In this document: piece by piece, positions 9,058 to 17,610 of the stretch
Position numbering within the stretch: position 1 is the stretch's first letter
Layout of the letters: the number at the start of each line of letters is the position of its first letter
Source: Morganella morganii H1r
GTDB lineage: Bacteria; Pseudomonadota; Gammaproteobacteria; Enterobacterales; Enterobacteriaceae
DNA length: 64,000 nt
Direction of reading: 5' to 3'
Assembly: GCF_000633515.1 (NCBI RefSeq)
Contig: NZ_AYMP01000029.1
Coordinates: forward strand, 1-64,000
The notes under the pieces: model-generated
The model's database searches: none
Told to the model about the DNA's origin: nothing
Seen by the model: only the letters and a program-made list of their open reading frames with translations
Translations under genes and position numbers: made by a program

Positions 9058-10908
9058 CTACCCGGCGGATAACTCGTACTTCTTAATCTTCCGGTACAGC
9101 GTGGCAATGCCGATCCCCAGCTCCTCTGCCGCCTGACGTTTGTTGTCATAACGCTGCAGTGCTTCGCGGATCATCTGTTTTTCCATCTCTTCCAGCATGG
9201 TTTCCCCGTGCAGTGCCGGATCCTCATCCGCTGCTGCCGCAGGTACACTTCTGACCGGAATGGTAATTTCACTGCGGTGAATATCCCCGGTATTCTGAAC
9301 CGGTGCGGCAGTGCCGCCTACCATCTGCGCCGCATGTCTGGCAAAGTTCGGTGGCAGCAGTGAGATATCAATCACCTCACCCGGCGGCACCACGTTGACC
9401 AGATATTCCACCAGGTTACTCAGCTCACGCAGGTTGCCCGGCCACGGCCATGCATTAATGACCGCCATCACCTCATCCGAAATGCCCGGATACACCAGAC
9501 CAAGACGTTTGGTATGCACATTGAGGAAATGATGCACCAGCAGTTCCACGTCACCGTAACGCTCACGCAGCGGCGGTAAAGCAATCGGGATAACATTGAG
9601 GCGGTAATAGAGATCCTCACGGAATTTGCCTTCACTGACAAACTGCTCCAGGTTCTGGTTGGTCGCGGACACAATCCGGATATCGACCGGGATGGTCCGG
9701 CTTGAGCCAATCGGCTGCACTTCGCGTGATTCTATCGCACGCAATAATTTCGCCTGAACAATCAGCGGCATATCGCCGATTTCATCCAGGAACAGCGTGC
9801 CTTTATCCGCCGCCTGAATCAGACCCTGTTTTCCGTTGGCTGACGCGCCGGTAAACGCGCCTTTCACATAGCCGAATAATTCACTTTCCAGTAACTGCTC
9901 CGGTATCGCCGCACAGTTGATGGCAATAAACGGTTTTTCACTGCGGTTACTCAGTTTATGGATAGCCCGCGCCACCACTTCTTTACCGGTGCCGCTCTCG
10001 CCGGTGACCAGAATACTCGACGGGCTCGGCGCCACGCGGGAAATCAGGTGTTTCAGCTGACGGATAGGTTCGGACTCCCCGACCAGATGTTCAATCAGCA
10101 ATCCGTTTTCATCACGGCGCACTTCATTCATATCAATCGCCGCGTGAGACTGATGGAACGCCATCAGGAACATCTGACAGCCGTTAACCACATGAAGCTG
10201 CCCGATAATAATATTGCTCTCCCCTTCCCAGGAGACAATATGCTGTAAATGCCCGCGGTTCAGACTCTTGAAATAGGTCAGCGGACGGATGGTAATGGTT
10301 TTGCCGGAAATCTTTTCATGCGGGACATTGAGGATCTTAAGAGCATGCGGATTGGCAAATTTCAGGTGATTTGCCTCATCCAGGATCAGAACACCCTGAT
10401 CCATAAACTCTATCAGGCTCAGTAATACCTTTTGTGCGGCATTACGGCCTTCCTGTTCATCCAGCAGTTTAGCCACAAAAATAGTGGAAATATGCTGCAC
10501 ATAATCCGAGAAGTCATGGATGTTATCCCGGATGCGCTCCTGCTGTTCAGAGGTGACAGCCACCAGGCTGATAACCCCGATACAGCGATCCTGAAAGATG
10601 ATCGGTGTACCGATAAACGCTTTCTCCTTACAGTTATCTTTATCCGCGCAATTGAGGCAGAGCGGATCAAAACAGGAGTGCGTGACTATCTTTTCTTTTT
10701 TGGTATCCAGCACATAACGGAGCAGCTGGGAATTATTGGTCAGACGGTGTCCGAGATGCTGGTTAAACAGCCCTGTTCCGGCAATCCTTGTCAGTTTGTC
10801 ATCAACGATTTCAACATCAAGCTGTAACACACTGGCGAGCATTTTGCTGAAGTGAACAATTGTCGGCTGTATCTGCATCAGCACAGATGGTGATTTTTCA
10901 GTGATCAT
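9058..10908 (-). CDS. ygeV: Sigma54-dependent transcriptional activator YgeV
   Basis: 616 residues, alignable to E. coli YgeV (592) from SVLMQIQPTI to the C-terminus. Order: an N-terminal GAF-like sensor, a PAS-like segment (DQGVLILDEANHLKFAN, about 173), an AAA+ domain with Walker A GESGTGKE (about 304), the sigma54-contact loop GAFTGA (about 352) and LFLDEIGDMP, then a Fis-type helix-turn-helix (KRQAAEELGIGIATLYRKI). The sensor holds four Cys (79, 84, 87, 93) in C-x4-C-x2-C-x5-C, which could bind a metal or Fe-S cluster (inference). It is divergent from the ygeW operon. Sigma54 promoters before xdhA, ygeW and ygfK point to it as activator of the purine cluster. Confidence 0.93.
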   Translation of the reverse strand: MITEKSPSVLMQIQPTIVHFSKMLASVLQLDVEIVDDKLTRIAGTGLFNQHLGHRLTNNSQLLRYVLDTKKEKIVTHSCFDPLCLNCADKDNCKEKAFIGTPIIFQDRCIGVISLVAVTSEQQERIRDNIHDFSDYVQHISTIFVAKLLDEQEGRNAAQKVLLSLIEFMDQGVLILDEANHLKFANPHALKILNVPHEKISGKTITIRPLTYFKSLNRGHLQHIVSWEGESNIIIGQLHVVNGCQMFLMAFHQSHAAIDMNEVRRDENGLLIEHLVGESEPIRQLKHLISRVAPSPSSILVTGESGTGKEVVARAIHKLSNRSEKPFIAINCAAIPEQLLESELFGYVKGAFTGASANGKQGLIQAADKGTLFLDEIGDMPLIVQAKLLRAIESREVQPIGSSRTIPVDIRIVSATNQNLEQFVSEGKFREDLYYRLNVIPIALPPLRERYGDVELLVHHFLNVHTKRLGLVYPGISDEVMAVINAWPWPGNLRELSNLVEYLVNVVPPGEVIDISLLPPNFARHAAQMVGGTAAPVQNTGDIHRSEITIPVRSVPAAAADEDPALHGETMLEEMEKQMIREALQRYDNKRQAAEELGIGIATLYRKIKKYELSAG

Positions 10909-11125
10909 GCTTACGACTTCCTATGCTCTTAAAACGACATATCTAAAAGAAAGTACATAACGCGACAAATTTATGATTTTATTATAGTTATTTATCAACA
11001 GGCTGAATTATCACCCGTTAATAGCACAAGATTGCCAGAGTTTTATCACCGAAACTCCAACGCATGTACAAAAATCACACTTTTATTCAGATTTGATAAT
11101 GAAACTGGAAGCGCCGTCACTCTAT

Positions 11126-11142
11126 TTTATCAATATGATAAA
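11126..11142. promoter_or_regulatory. Palindromic upstream activator site, candidate YgeV box
   Basis: TTTATCA-ATA-TGATAAA is a perfect inverted repeat with a 3-bp spacer, about 205 bp upstream of the sigma54 promoter of ygeW. The same layout (TTATCA-ATG-TGATA) occurs about 190 bp before the ygfK promoter. Further TTATCA half-sites are scattered between 10985 and 11285. The placement is typical of enhancer sites for AAA+ activators. Assignment to YgeV is inferred. Confidence 0.55.
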
Positions 11143-11344
11143 TCCGCCGGGGTGTTTATCATTCTGGCCCCGGTTCCGGCCGTTCCGTCCTCTCACCGGT
11201 CTGATTCCGGTGACTTTTCACCCTTACTGAAAATAACTTTTATTCGCATTTATCACACATAACCCGGCCATCAGCCCCTGATAATTGTGATCATCATCCC
11301 GATTTCACCCTGCATTTCACCTCCGGAAGATCATTCCGGCTGAT

Positions 11345-11362
11345 TTGGCATGCTTATTGTTA
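11345..11362 (+). promoter_or_regulatory. Sigma54 promoter of the ygeW operon
   Basis: TTGGCATGCTTATTGTTA has GG at -24 and GT (one change from GC) at -12, with 10 bp between them. It lies about 84 bp before the ygeW ATG, in a 535-bp gap between divergent ygeV and ygeW that otherwise holds only operator-like TTATCA sites and no credible gene. Confidence 0.6.
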
Positions 11363-11443
11363 ATAGTCACAGTACACATGCAGAAATGTCTTCTTCTCAC
11401 TGCATATTCAATTGTCACCGGCCATTTCATATAGGATTTAAAG

Positions 11444-12631
11444 ATGAAAAATGTTAATGAATTATTGAAAGATATCGCCAGACTGAAATCGAATCTTCAT
11501 CAAAAGGATTTTTTACTTACCTGGGAACAGAGTCAGGATGAACTGACGATGGTGCTTGATATTGCAGCCGCACTGAAAGGGCTGCGTGCCGATAACATCG
11601 CAACCAACGTATTCACAAATGGCCTTGGTATCTCTGTTTTCCGTGACAACTCCACCCGTACCCGTTTCTCTTATGCCTCTGCACTGAATATGCTCGGCCT
11701 GGCCCAGCAGGATCTCGACGAAGGTAAGTCTCAGATTGCTCACGGCGAAACCGTGCGTGAAACGGCCAACATGATTTCATTCTGTGCGGATGCCATCGGT
11801 ATCCGTGACGATATGTACCTCGGCGCCGGTAACGCCTATATGCGTGAAGTGGGTGCGGCACTGGATGAAGGTTTTGAGGAAGGCGTTCTGCCGCAACGTC
11901 CTGCGCTGGTTAACCTGCAGTGTGATATCGACCACCCGACTCAATCTATGGCTGACCTGGCCTGGTTACGTGAACACTTCGGTTCACTGGAAAACCTGAA
12001 AGGCAAAAAAATCGCCATGACCTGGGCGTATTCACCAAGCTACGGTAAACCGCTCTCTGTACCGCAGGGCATCATCGGTCTGATGACCCGCTACGGTATG
12101 GACGTGACGCTTGCGCATCCGGAAGGTTATGACCTGATCCCTGACGTTATCGATGTGGCGAAAAACAATGCCAGACAGTCCGGCGGCAGCTTTAAGCAGG
12201 TGACGTCGATGGAAGACGCGTTCAAAGATGCGGATATTGTGTATCCGAAATCCTGGGCACCGTACAAAGTCATGGAACAGCGTACCGAACTGCTGCGTGC
12301 CAATGACCATGACGGCCTGAAAGCCCTTGAGCAGCGCTGCCTGGCTCAGAACGCCAACCACAAAGACTGGCATTGTACTGAAGAGATGATGAAGCTGACC
12401 AAAGGCGGCGAAGCGCTGTACATGCACTGTCTGCCTGCGGATATCACCGGTGTTTCCTGTAAGGAAGGGGAAGTGGAAGAGGCTGTATTCGAGAAATACC
12501 GTATCGCCACTTACAAAGAAGCCAGCTGGAAGCCATATATCATCTCCGCCATGATTCTGGCCCGCAAATTCCCGCAGCCTGCCCCGGTTCTTGAGCAACT
12601 GCTGAAAAACGCACGTAAACGTATTTTATAA
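11444..12631 (+). CDS. ygeW: Knotted carbamoyltransferase YgeW
   Basis: 395 residues, matching E. coli YgeW (about 396). It is an aspartate/ornithine carbamoyltransferase-fold protein with the carbamoyl-phosphate loop DNSTRTRFSYASA (about residue 69), DIDHPTQSMADL (about 171) and HCLPADITG (about 329). The true substrate is not settled; the conserved neighbours (diaminopropionate lyase, YgeY, hydantoinase, carbamate kinase) indicate a carbamoyl-transfer step in anaerobic purine-ring breakdown that ends in ATP formation from carbamoyl phosphate. It is the first gene of the ygeW-dpaL-ygeY-hyuA-yqeA operon behind a sigma54 promoter. Confidence 0.93.
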   Translation: MKNVNELLKDIARLKSNLHQKDFLLTWEQSQDELTMVLDIAAALKGLRADNIATNVFTNGLGISVFRDNSTRTRFSYASALNMLGLAQQDLDEGKSQIAHGETVRETANMISFCADAIGIRDDMYLGAGNAYMREVGAALDEGFEEGVLPQRPALVNLQCDIDHPTQSMADLAWLREHFGSLENLKGKKIAMTWAYSPSYGKPLSVPQGIIGLMTRYGMDVTLAHPEGYDLIPDVIDVAKNNARQSGGSFKQVTSMEDAFKDADIVYPKSWAPYKVMEQRTELLRANDHDGLKALEQRCLAQNANHKDWHCTEEMMKLTKGGEALYMHCLPADITGVSCKEGEVEEAVFEKYRIATYKEASWKPYIISAMILARKFPQPAPVLEQLLKNARKRIL

Positions 12632-12639
12632 ATCCGGAT

Positions 12640-12667
12640 CCCGGCCGTCACCGGCCGGGTTCTTTTC
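12640..12667 (+). terminator. Intercistronic terminator-like hairpin after ygeW
   Basis: CCCGGCCG pairs with CGGCCGGG around a TCAC loop, followed by TTCTTTT. It stands 24 bp before dpaL inside the operon, so it probably works as a partial terminator or mRNA-stability element rather than an operon end. Confidence 0.6.
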
Positions 12668-12690
12668 CCGATGATATGAGGTGAGGCTCT

Positions 12691-13893
12691 ATGTCTGTCT
12701 TCTCACTGAAGTTAGATATTTCAGATAACCGTTATTTCAACGGCAAACACTCCCCGCTTTTTTCCCGTGAAGAAGCACATAAAGCGCTGACGTTTCATGA
12801 GAAAATTACGGGTTACCATCCGACACCACTGTATGACATGAAAGATCTCGCCGCCCTGTTCGGCGTGCGTCATATCCTGGTGAAAGATGAGTCACAGCGT
12901 TTTGATCTGAATGCATTCAAAATTCTGGGCGGCTCTTATGCTATCGCCCACCTGTTGTGCGAAAAGTACAACATGGATATTAACGATTTCTCTTTCGAGA
13001 AACTCAAAAGCACCCTGACTGAAAAAATGACGTTCGCCACCACCACTGACGGCAACCACGGCCGCGGTGTGGCCTGGGCAGCACGCGCACTCGGTCAGAA
13101 AGCGGTGGTGTACATGCCGAAAGGCTCCGCACAGGAACGTGTGAATCACATTACCGGCCTCGGGGCGGAGTGTATCGTCACAGATATGAACTACGACGAT
13201 ACCGTCCGTCTCACCATGGAAAATGCCAAAAAACACGGCTGGATCGTGGTTCAGGATACCGCCTGCGAAGGCTACACCAAGATCCCGACCTGGATTATGC
13301 AGGGCTACACCACACTGGCTGCCGAAGCCGTTGCCCAGATGAAAGAGATGAAGATTCAGCGTCCGACCCACGTGCTGTTACAGGCCGGCGTGGGTGCGAT
13401 GGCCGGCGGTGTGCTGGGCTATCTGGTCGATGAGTTCGGGGCAAAAGATCTGCATTCCATTATTGTCGAGCCGGATCTGGCTGACTGCCTCTACCGCTCC
13501 AGCCTGAAAGGCGAAATCGTCAATGTCGGCGGTGATATGGCCACCATCATGGCCGGTCTGGCCTGCGGCGAGCCGAACCCTATCGGCTGGGATCTGATGC
13601 GTAACTGCGCGACACAGTTTATCTCCTGTGAAGATGCGGTGGCTGCTCTCGGCATGCGTGTCCTCGGTAACCCGTACGGCAAAGACAGCCGCGTGATTTC
13701 CGGTGAATCCGGCGCAGTCGGTCTCGGTGTGCTGGCGGCGGTTAACTATCATCCGGAACGTGCGGAACTGATGGAAAGACTCGGCCTGAACAGTGATTCC
13801 GTCATCCTCGTGATCAACACCGAAGGTGACACCGATACCAAACATTACCGTGAAGTTGTCTGGGAAGGTAAAAACCCGGCGCAGAAATATTAA
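12691..13893 (+). CDS. dpaL: 2,3-diaminopropionate ammonia-lyase
   Basis: 400 residues, the family length for YgeX/DpaL. A PLP fold-type II enzyme that converts 2,3-diaminopropionate to pyruvate and two ammonia. The Schiff-base Lys lies in LNAFKILGGSYA (about residue 77). TTTDGNHGRGVAWAA (about 116) binds the amino acid carboxylate, and AGVGAMAGGVLGY (about 233) is the Gly-rich phosphate loop. In the purine pathway it would yield pyruvate and ammonia from the opened ring. The next gene, ygeY, follows 19 bp later with its own GGAG site. Confidence 0.93.
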   Translation: MSVFSLKLDISDNRYFNGKHSPLFSREEAHKALTFHEKITGYHPTPLYDMKDLAALFGVRHILVKDESQRFDLNAFKILGGSYAIAHLLCEKYNMDINDFSFEKLKSTLTEKMTFATTTDGNHGRGVAWAARALGQKAVVYMPKGSAQERVNHITGLGAECIVTDMNYDDTVRLTMENAKKHGWIVVQDTACEGYTKIPTWIMQGYTTLAAEAVAQMKEMKIQRPTHVLLQAGVGAMAGGVLGYLVDEFGAKDLHSIIVEPDLADCLYRSSLKGEIVNVGGDMATIMAGLACGEPNPIGWDLMRNCATQFISCEDAVAALGMRVLGNPYGKDSRVISGESGAVGLGVLAAVNYHPERAELMERLGLNSDSVILVINTEGDTDTKHYREVVWEGKNPAQKY

Positions 13894-13912
13894 CTAATTG
13901 GAGTATTGAAAC

Positions 13913-15130
13913 ATGGCTAAGCAAATCCCGTTTGAAGAAATTGTCAAAAAAGCTGAACACTATAAAAAAGACATGACCCGTTTTCTGCGCGATATGGTGG
14001 CAATTCCCAGCGAAAGCTGCGACGAAAAACGTGTGATCCACCGCATCAAAGAAGAGATGGAAAAAGTCGGCTTTGATAAAGTGGATATCGACCCGATGGG
14101 TAACATTCTGGGTTATATCGGTCACGGTCCGCACCTGATCGCGATGGATGCGCACATCGATACCGTGGGTATCGGTAACATCAAGAACTGGGAATTCGAC
14201 CCGTACGAAGGTATGGAAAACGACGAAATCATCGGCGGACGCGGTACCTCTGACCAGGAAGGCGGCATGGCCTCTATGGTCTATGCGGGTAAAATCATCA
14301 AAGATTTAGGTCTGGAAGATCAGTACACCCTGCTGGTGACCGGGACTGTTCAGGAAGAAGACTGTGATGGTCTGTGCTGGCAGTACATCATCGAGCAGGA
14401 CAAAATCAGACCGGAATTCGTGGTCAGTACCGAACCGACAGATTGTCAGATTTACCGCGGCCAGCGCGGCCGGATGGAGATCCGCATTGATGTGCCGGGG
14501 ATCAGCTGCCACGGCTCCGCACCGGAGCGCGGTGATAACGCAATCTTCAAAATGGGTCCGATTCTGGGCGAACTGCAGGAGCTGTCAAAACGTCTGGCAC
14601 ACGACGATTTCCTCGGCCAGGGCACACTGACGGTTTCTGAAATTTTCTACACCTCACCAAGCCGCTGTGCGGTTGCTGACAGCTGCGCAGTCTCCATCGA
14701 CCGCCGTCTGACCTGGGGCGAAACCTGGGAAGGCGCACTGGAAGAAATCCGCGCATTACCGGCTGTCAAAGCCGCGAAAGGCGTGGTCTCTATGTACACC
14801 TATGAGCGTGCTTCCTGGACCGGTCTGGTTTATCCGACAGAGTGCTACTTCCCGACCTGGAAAGTGGAAGAAGATCACTTCACCGTGAAGACACTGGATC
14901 GCGCATACCGCGGCCTGTTCAACAAAGAGCCGGTTGTTGATAAGTGGACTTTCTCCACCAACGGTGTTTCTATCATGGGTCGTCACGGCATTCCGGTTAT
15001 CGGTTTTGGTCCGGGCAAAGAGCCTGAAGCTCACGCACCAAACGAAAAAACCTGGAAAGATCACCTGGTGACCTGTGCGGCAATGTATGCGGCCATTCCG
15101 TTAAGCTACATGGCTGAACTGAAAAAATAA
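13913..15130 (+). CDS. ygeY: M20-family metallohydrolase YgeY
   Basis: 405 residues, close to E. coli YgeY. It is of the M20/ArgE/DapE type, with metal ligands in MDAHIDTVG (about residue 79), [14 protein letters not shown] (about 109), TVQEEDCDG (about 146) and a C-terminal EAHAPNE (about 374). The dimerisation-domain His lies in [15 protein letters not shown]. It cleaves an amide bond in a purine-derived intermediate; the precise substrate cannot be read from sequence. It lies between dpaL and hyuA and ends just before an intrinsic terminator structure. Confidence 0.92.
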   Translation: MAKQIPFEEIVKKAEHYKKDMTRFLRDMVAIPSESCDEKRVIHRIKEEMEKVGFDKVDIDPMGNILGYIGHGPHLIAMDAHIDTVGIGNIKNWEFDPYEGMENDEIIGGRGTSDQEGGMASMVYAGKIIKDLGLEDQYTLLVTGTVQEEDCDGLCWQYIIEQDKIRPEFVVSTEPTDCQIYRGQRGRMEIRIDVPGISCHGSAPERGDNAIFKMGPILGELQELSKRLAHDDFLGQGTLTVSEIFYTSPSRCAVADSCAVSIDRRLTWGETWEGALEEIRALPAVKAAKGVVSMYTYERASWTGLVYPTECYFPTWKVEEDHFTVKTLDRAYRGLFNKEPVVDKWTFSTNGVSIMGRHGIPVIGFGPGKEPEAHAPNEKTWKDHLVTCAAMYAAIPLSYMAELKK

Positions 15131-15143
15131 TCTTGTCTTACCG

Positions 15144-15170
15144 GCCCCGTACTGATGTGCGGGGCTTTTT
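15144..15170 (+). terminator. Intrinsic terminator/attenuator between ygeY and hyuA
   Basis: GCCCCG, a 10-nt loop, CGGGGC and then TTTTT. This is a complete intrinsic terminator only about 14 bp before the hyuA start, inside an otherwise continuous operon. The hyuA ribosome site AGGAG (15172-15176) follows directly. Confidence 0.75.
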
Positions 15171-15184
15171 CAGGAGTACCCCCT

Positions 15185-16576
15185 ATGCGCACACTGATTA
15201 TCAACGGCACTGTTGCCAATGCGGACGGACAATACCGGCAGGATGTTCTGATTGAAAACGGCCTGATCTCACAGGTTGCACCGGACATTGCCCCGGAGAC
15301 AGATGACCGCGTTATTGATGCACAGGGATGTTATGTTTTTCCGGGCGGTATTGATGTTCACACCCACTTTAATATTGATGTCGGCCTTGCCCGCAGCTGT
15401 GATGATTTTTACACCGGCACACGTGCGGCAGCCTGCGGCGGAACCACCACGATTATCGATCATATGGGATTTGGTCCGGCGGGTTGTTCACTGCACCACC
15501 AGCTTGAGAATTATCACCGCTACGCCAAAGGACGCGCCGTTATCGATTACAGTTTTCACGGCGTGATCCAGCATATCAACGACGATATTTTAAAGGAAAT
15601 TCCGCTGATGGTGGCGGACGGGATCAGCAGCTTCAAACTCTATCTGACCTATCAGTACAAGCTGGATGATCCGGATATTTTACGTGCTCTGCAACAGCTT
15701 AACCACGCCGGGGCGCTGACCACCGTGCATCCGGAAAATGATGCGGTGATAGCGCAGCGCAAGGCAGAGTTTGTGAAGAAAGGACAAACCTCGCCGATTT
15801 TCCATGCCCTGAGCCGCCCGGCGGAATGTGAGGCGGAAGCGATAGGCCGGATGATTAATCTGGCGCATATCTGCGGCAATGCGCCGCTCTATATCGTTCA
15901 CCTTTCCAACGGATTGGGTCTCGATTACCTGAAGATGGCGAAAGCCCGCCACCAGCCGGTCTGGATAGAAACCTGTCCGCAGTATCTGTTCCTTGATGAG
16001 CGCTGTTATGAGCGTGATGACGGCCTGAAATTTATTCTCAGCCCGCCGCTGCGTAACCGCCGGGAAGCCGATGCCCTATGGCTGGGTATTGATGACGGCG
16101 CGATTGATGTGGTCGCCACTGACCACTGCACCTTCCCGTATCAGCAGCGTCTGGCGCTGTCCGGCGGGAATTTCACCCGCTGTCCGAACGGCCTGCCGGG
16201 AGTTGAAAACCGTATGTTACTGCTGTTTTCCGCAGGCGTGATGCAGGGACGGATTTCACCGGAACACTTTGTTTCCCTGACCAGTGCGATGCCGGCAAAA
16301 CTGTTTGGTATCTGGCCGGAAAAAGGCGTGATCCGCCCGGGTGCAGACGGTGATATCACCATTATCGACCCGGCGCAGGAAACCACGATCCGCCACGCGG
16401 ATCTGCACGATAACGCAGATTACAGCCCCTACGAGGGTATGACCGTACAGGGTGCTGTCCGCTGCACATTGTCACGCGGTGATATTGTTTACCGTGACGG
16501 CGAATTTACGGCTGAACCCGGCCGCGGTCGTTTCCTGAAACGCCGTCCGTTTAAGGCTCCGCACCGGTGTTATTAA
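15185..16576 (+). CDS. hyuA: D-phenylhydantoinase-like amidohydrolase HyuA (YgeZ)
   Basis: 463 residues from the ATG at 15185, which follows AGGAG and aligns with the E. coli start (MRVLIKNGT). An upstream in-frame ATG lies inside the terminator and is rejected. This is a dihydropyrimidinase-type enzyme with metal ligands DVHTHFNID (about 58), the carbamylated Lys region SSFKLYLTYQ (about 150), His in TTVHPENDA and IVHLSNG, and Asp in VVATDHCTF (about 314). It opens cyclic ureides (hydantoin or dihydropyrimidine rings). In this cluster it should act on an opened purine ring. The carbamate kinase gene is next. Confidence 0.92.
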   Translation: MRTLIINGTVANADGQYRQDVLIENGLISQVAPDIAPETDDRVIDAQGCYVFPGGIDVHTHFNIDVGLARSCDDFYTGTRAAACGGTTTIIDHMGFGPAGCSLHHQLENYHRYAKGRAVIDYSFHGVIQHINDDILKEIPLMVADGISSFKLYLTYQYKLDDPDILRALQQLNHAGALTTVHPENDAVIAQRKAEFVKKGQTSPIFHALSRPAECEAEAIGRMINLAHICGNAPLYIVHLSNGLGLDYLKMAKARHQPVWIETCPQYLFLDERCYERDDGLKFILSPPLRNRREADALWLGIDDGAIDVVATDHCTFPYQQRLALSGGNFTRCPNGLPGVENRMLLLFSAGVMQGRISPEHFVSLTSAMPAKLFGIWPEKGVIRPGADGDITIIDPAQETTIRHADLHDNADYSPYEGMTVQGAVRCTLSRGDIVYRDGEFTAEPGRGRFLKRRPFKAPHRCY

Positions 16577-16622
16577 TTTTTTCCGATTATCGTTTCAACT
16601 CATTTATTACGGGTAAAAAAGG

Positions 16623-17555
16623 ATGAAAAAAACAATCGTATTAGCACTGGGCGGCAACGCACTGGGAAATGATCTTCCGGGACAGATGGCTGCCGTCAAA
16701 ACCACCTCTGTCGTGATTGCCGACCTGATTGCTCAGGGATACCGCGTTGTGGTCACACACGGTAACGGCCCGCAGGTGGGGATGATAACCGGTGCCTTTG
16801 AGGCTGCCAGCAAAACCGAAGCCAAATCACCGGTTCTGCCGATGTCAGTCTGTGTGGCACTGAGCCAGGGATATATCGGTTACGATTTGCAGAATGCACT
16901 GCGTGAAGAGCTGCTGAACCGGGGTATCAATAAGCCGGTTGCCACCATCGTGACACAGGTGGAAGTGGATGCGGCGGATCCGTCATTTAAAAACCCGACC
17001 AAACCTATCGGCGCGTTCTACAGCAAAGAAGAAGCGGAAGCCCTGAGCAAAAAAGGGTTTGAGATGCGCGAAGATGCGGGCCGTGGTTACCGCCGCGTAG
17101 TATCATCCCCAAAACCGGTTGATATTATTGAAAAAGAGACCGTCAAAGCCATGCTGGATGCGGATCAGCTGGTGATCACAGCCGGCGGCGGCGGTATTCC
17201 GGTGATCCGCGACGGTAACAAACTGCACGGTGCCAATGCGGTTATCGACAAAGACTGGGCAAGCGCCAAACTGGCGGAGATGATCGATGCGGATATGCTG
17301 ATTATCCTGACCGCCGTGGAAAAGATTGCCATCAATTTCGGCAAACCAAATGAGCAGTGGCTGGATAAACTGACGTCTGCGGATGCACAGCGCTATATCG
17401 ATGAGGAACATTTTGCGCCGGGTTCGATGTTACCGAAAGTGGAAGCCGCCCTCTCCTTCAGCCGCAGTAAAAAAGGCCGCAAAGCGCTGATTACATTACT
17501 GAATAAAGCCAAAGACGGTATTGAGGGTAAAACCGGTACGGTTATCGGCGATTAA
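16623..17555 (+). CDS. yqeA: Carbamate kinase-like protein YqeA
   Basis: 310 residues, full length for the family. The amino-acid kinase fold is shown by LALGGNALGND at the N-terminus, THGNGPQVGMI (about 49), GGGGIPVIRDG (about 189) and DKDWASAKLAEMIDADMLIILT (about 206-227). It makes ATP from ADP and carbamoyl phosphate, the energy-yielding end of the pathway. It is the last gene of the ygeW operon, closed by a strong terminator. In E. coli yqeB follows directly; here about 11 unrelated genes stand between. Confidence 0.93.
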   Translation: MKKTIVLALGGNALGNDLPGQMAAVKTTSVVIADLIAQGYRVVVTHGNGPQVGMITGAFEAASKTEAKSPVLPMSVCVALSQGYIGYDLQNALREELLNRGINKPVATIVTQVEVDAADPSFKNPTKPIGAFYSKEEAEALSKKGFEMREDAGRGYRRVVSSPKPVDIIEKETVKAMLDADQLVITAGGGGIPVIRDGNKLHGANAVIDKDWASAKLAEMIDADMLIILTAVEKIAINFGKPNEQWLDKLTSADAQRYIDEEHFAPGSMLPKVEAALSFSRSKKGRKALITLLNKAKDGIEGKTGTVIGD

Positions 17556-17573
17556 TCTTCTTTTTTTGATATA

Positions 17574-17599
17574 ACGGCCGGGCTTCCCGGCCGTTTTTC
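17574..17599 (+). terminator. Terminator of the ygeW-yqeA operon
   Basis: ACGGCCGGG pairs with CCCGGCCGT around a CTT loop and is followed by TTTTTCT. It lies between the convergent yqeA and the DUF4139 gene. Confidence 0.85.
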
Positions 17600-17610
17600 T
17601 GCTGCGATAA

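Noticed and set aside
11032-11262. Possible 76-residue gene between ygeV and ygeW
   Set aside because: Low-complexity composition, no ribosome site, and it lies over operator-like sequence upstream of the sigma54 promoter.
15155-15184. Longer HyuA start at 15155
   Set aside because: The extra codons fall inside the intrinsic terminator, and the ribosome site and family alignment support 15185.
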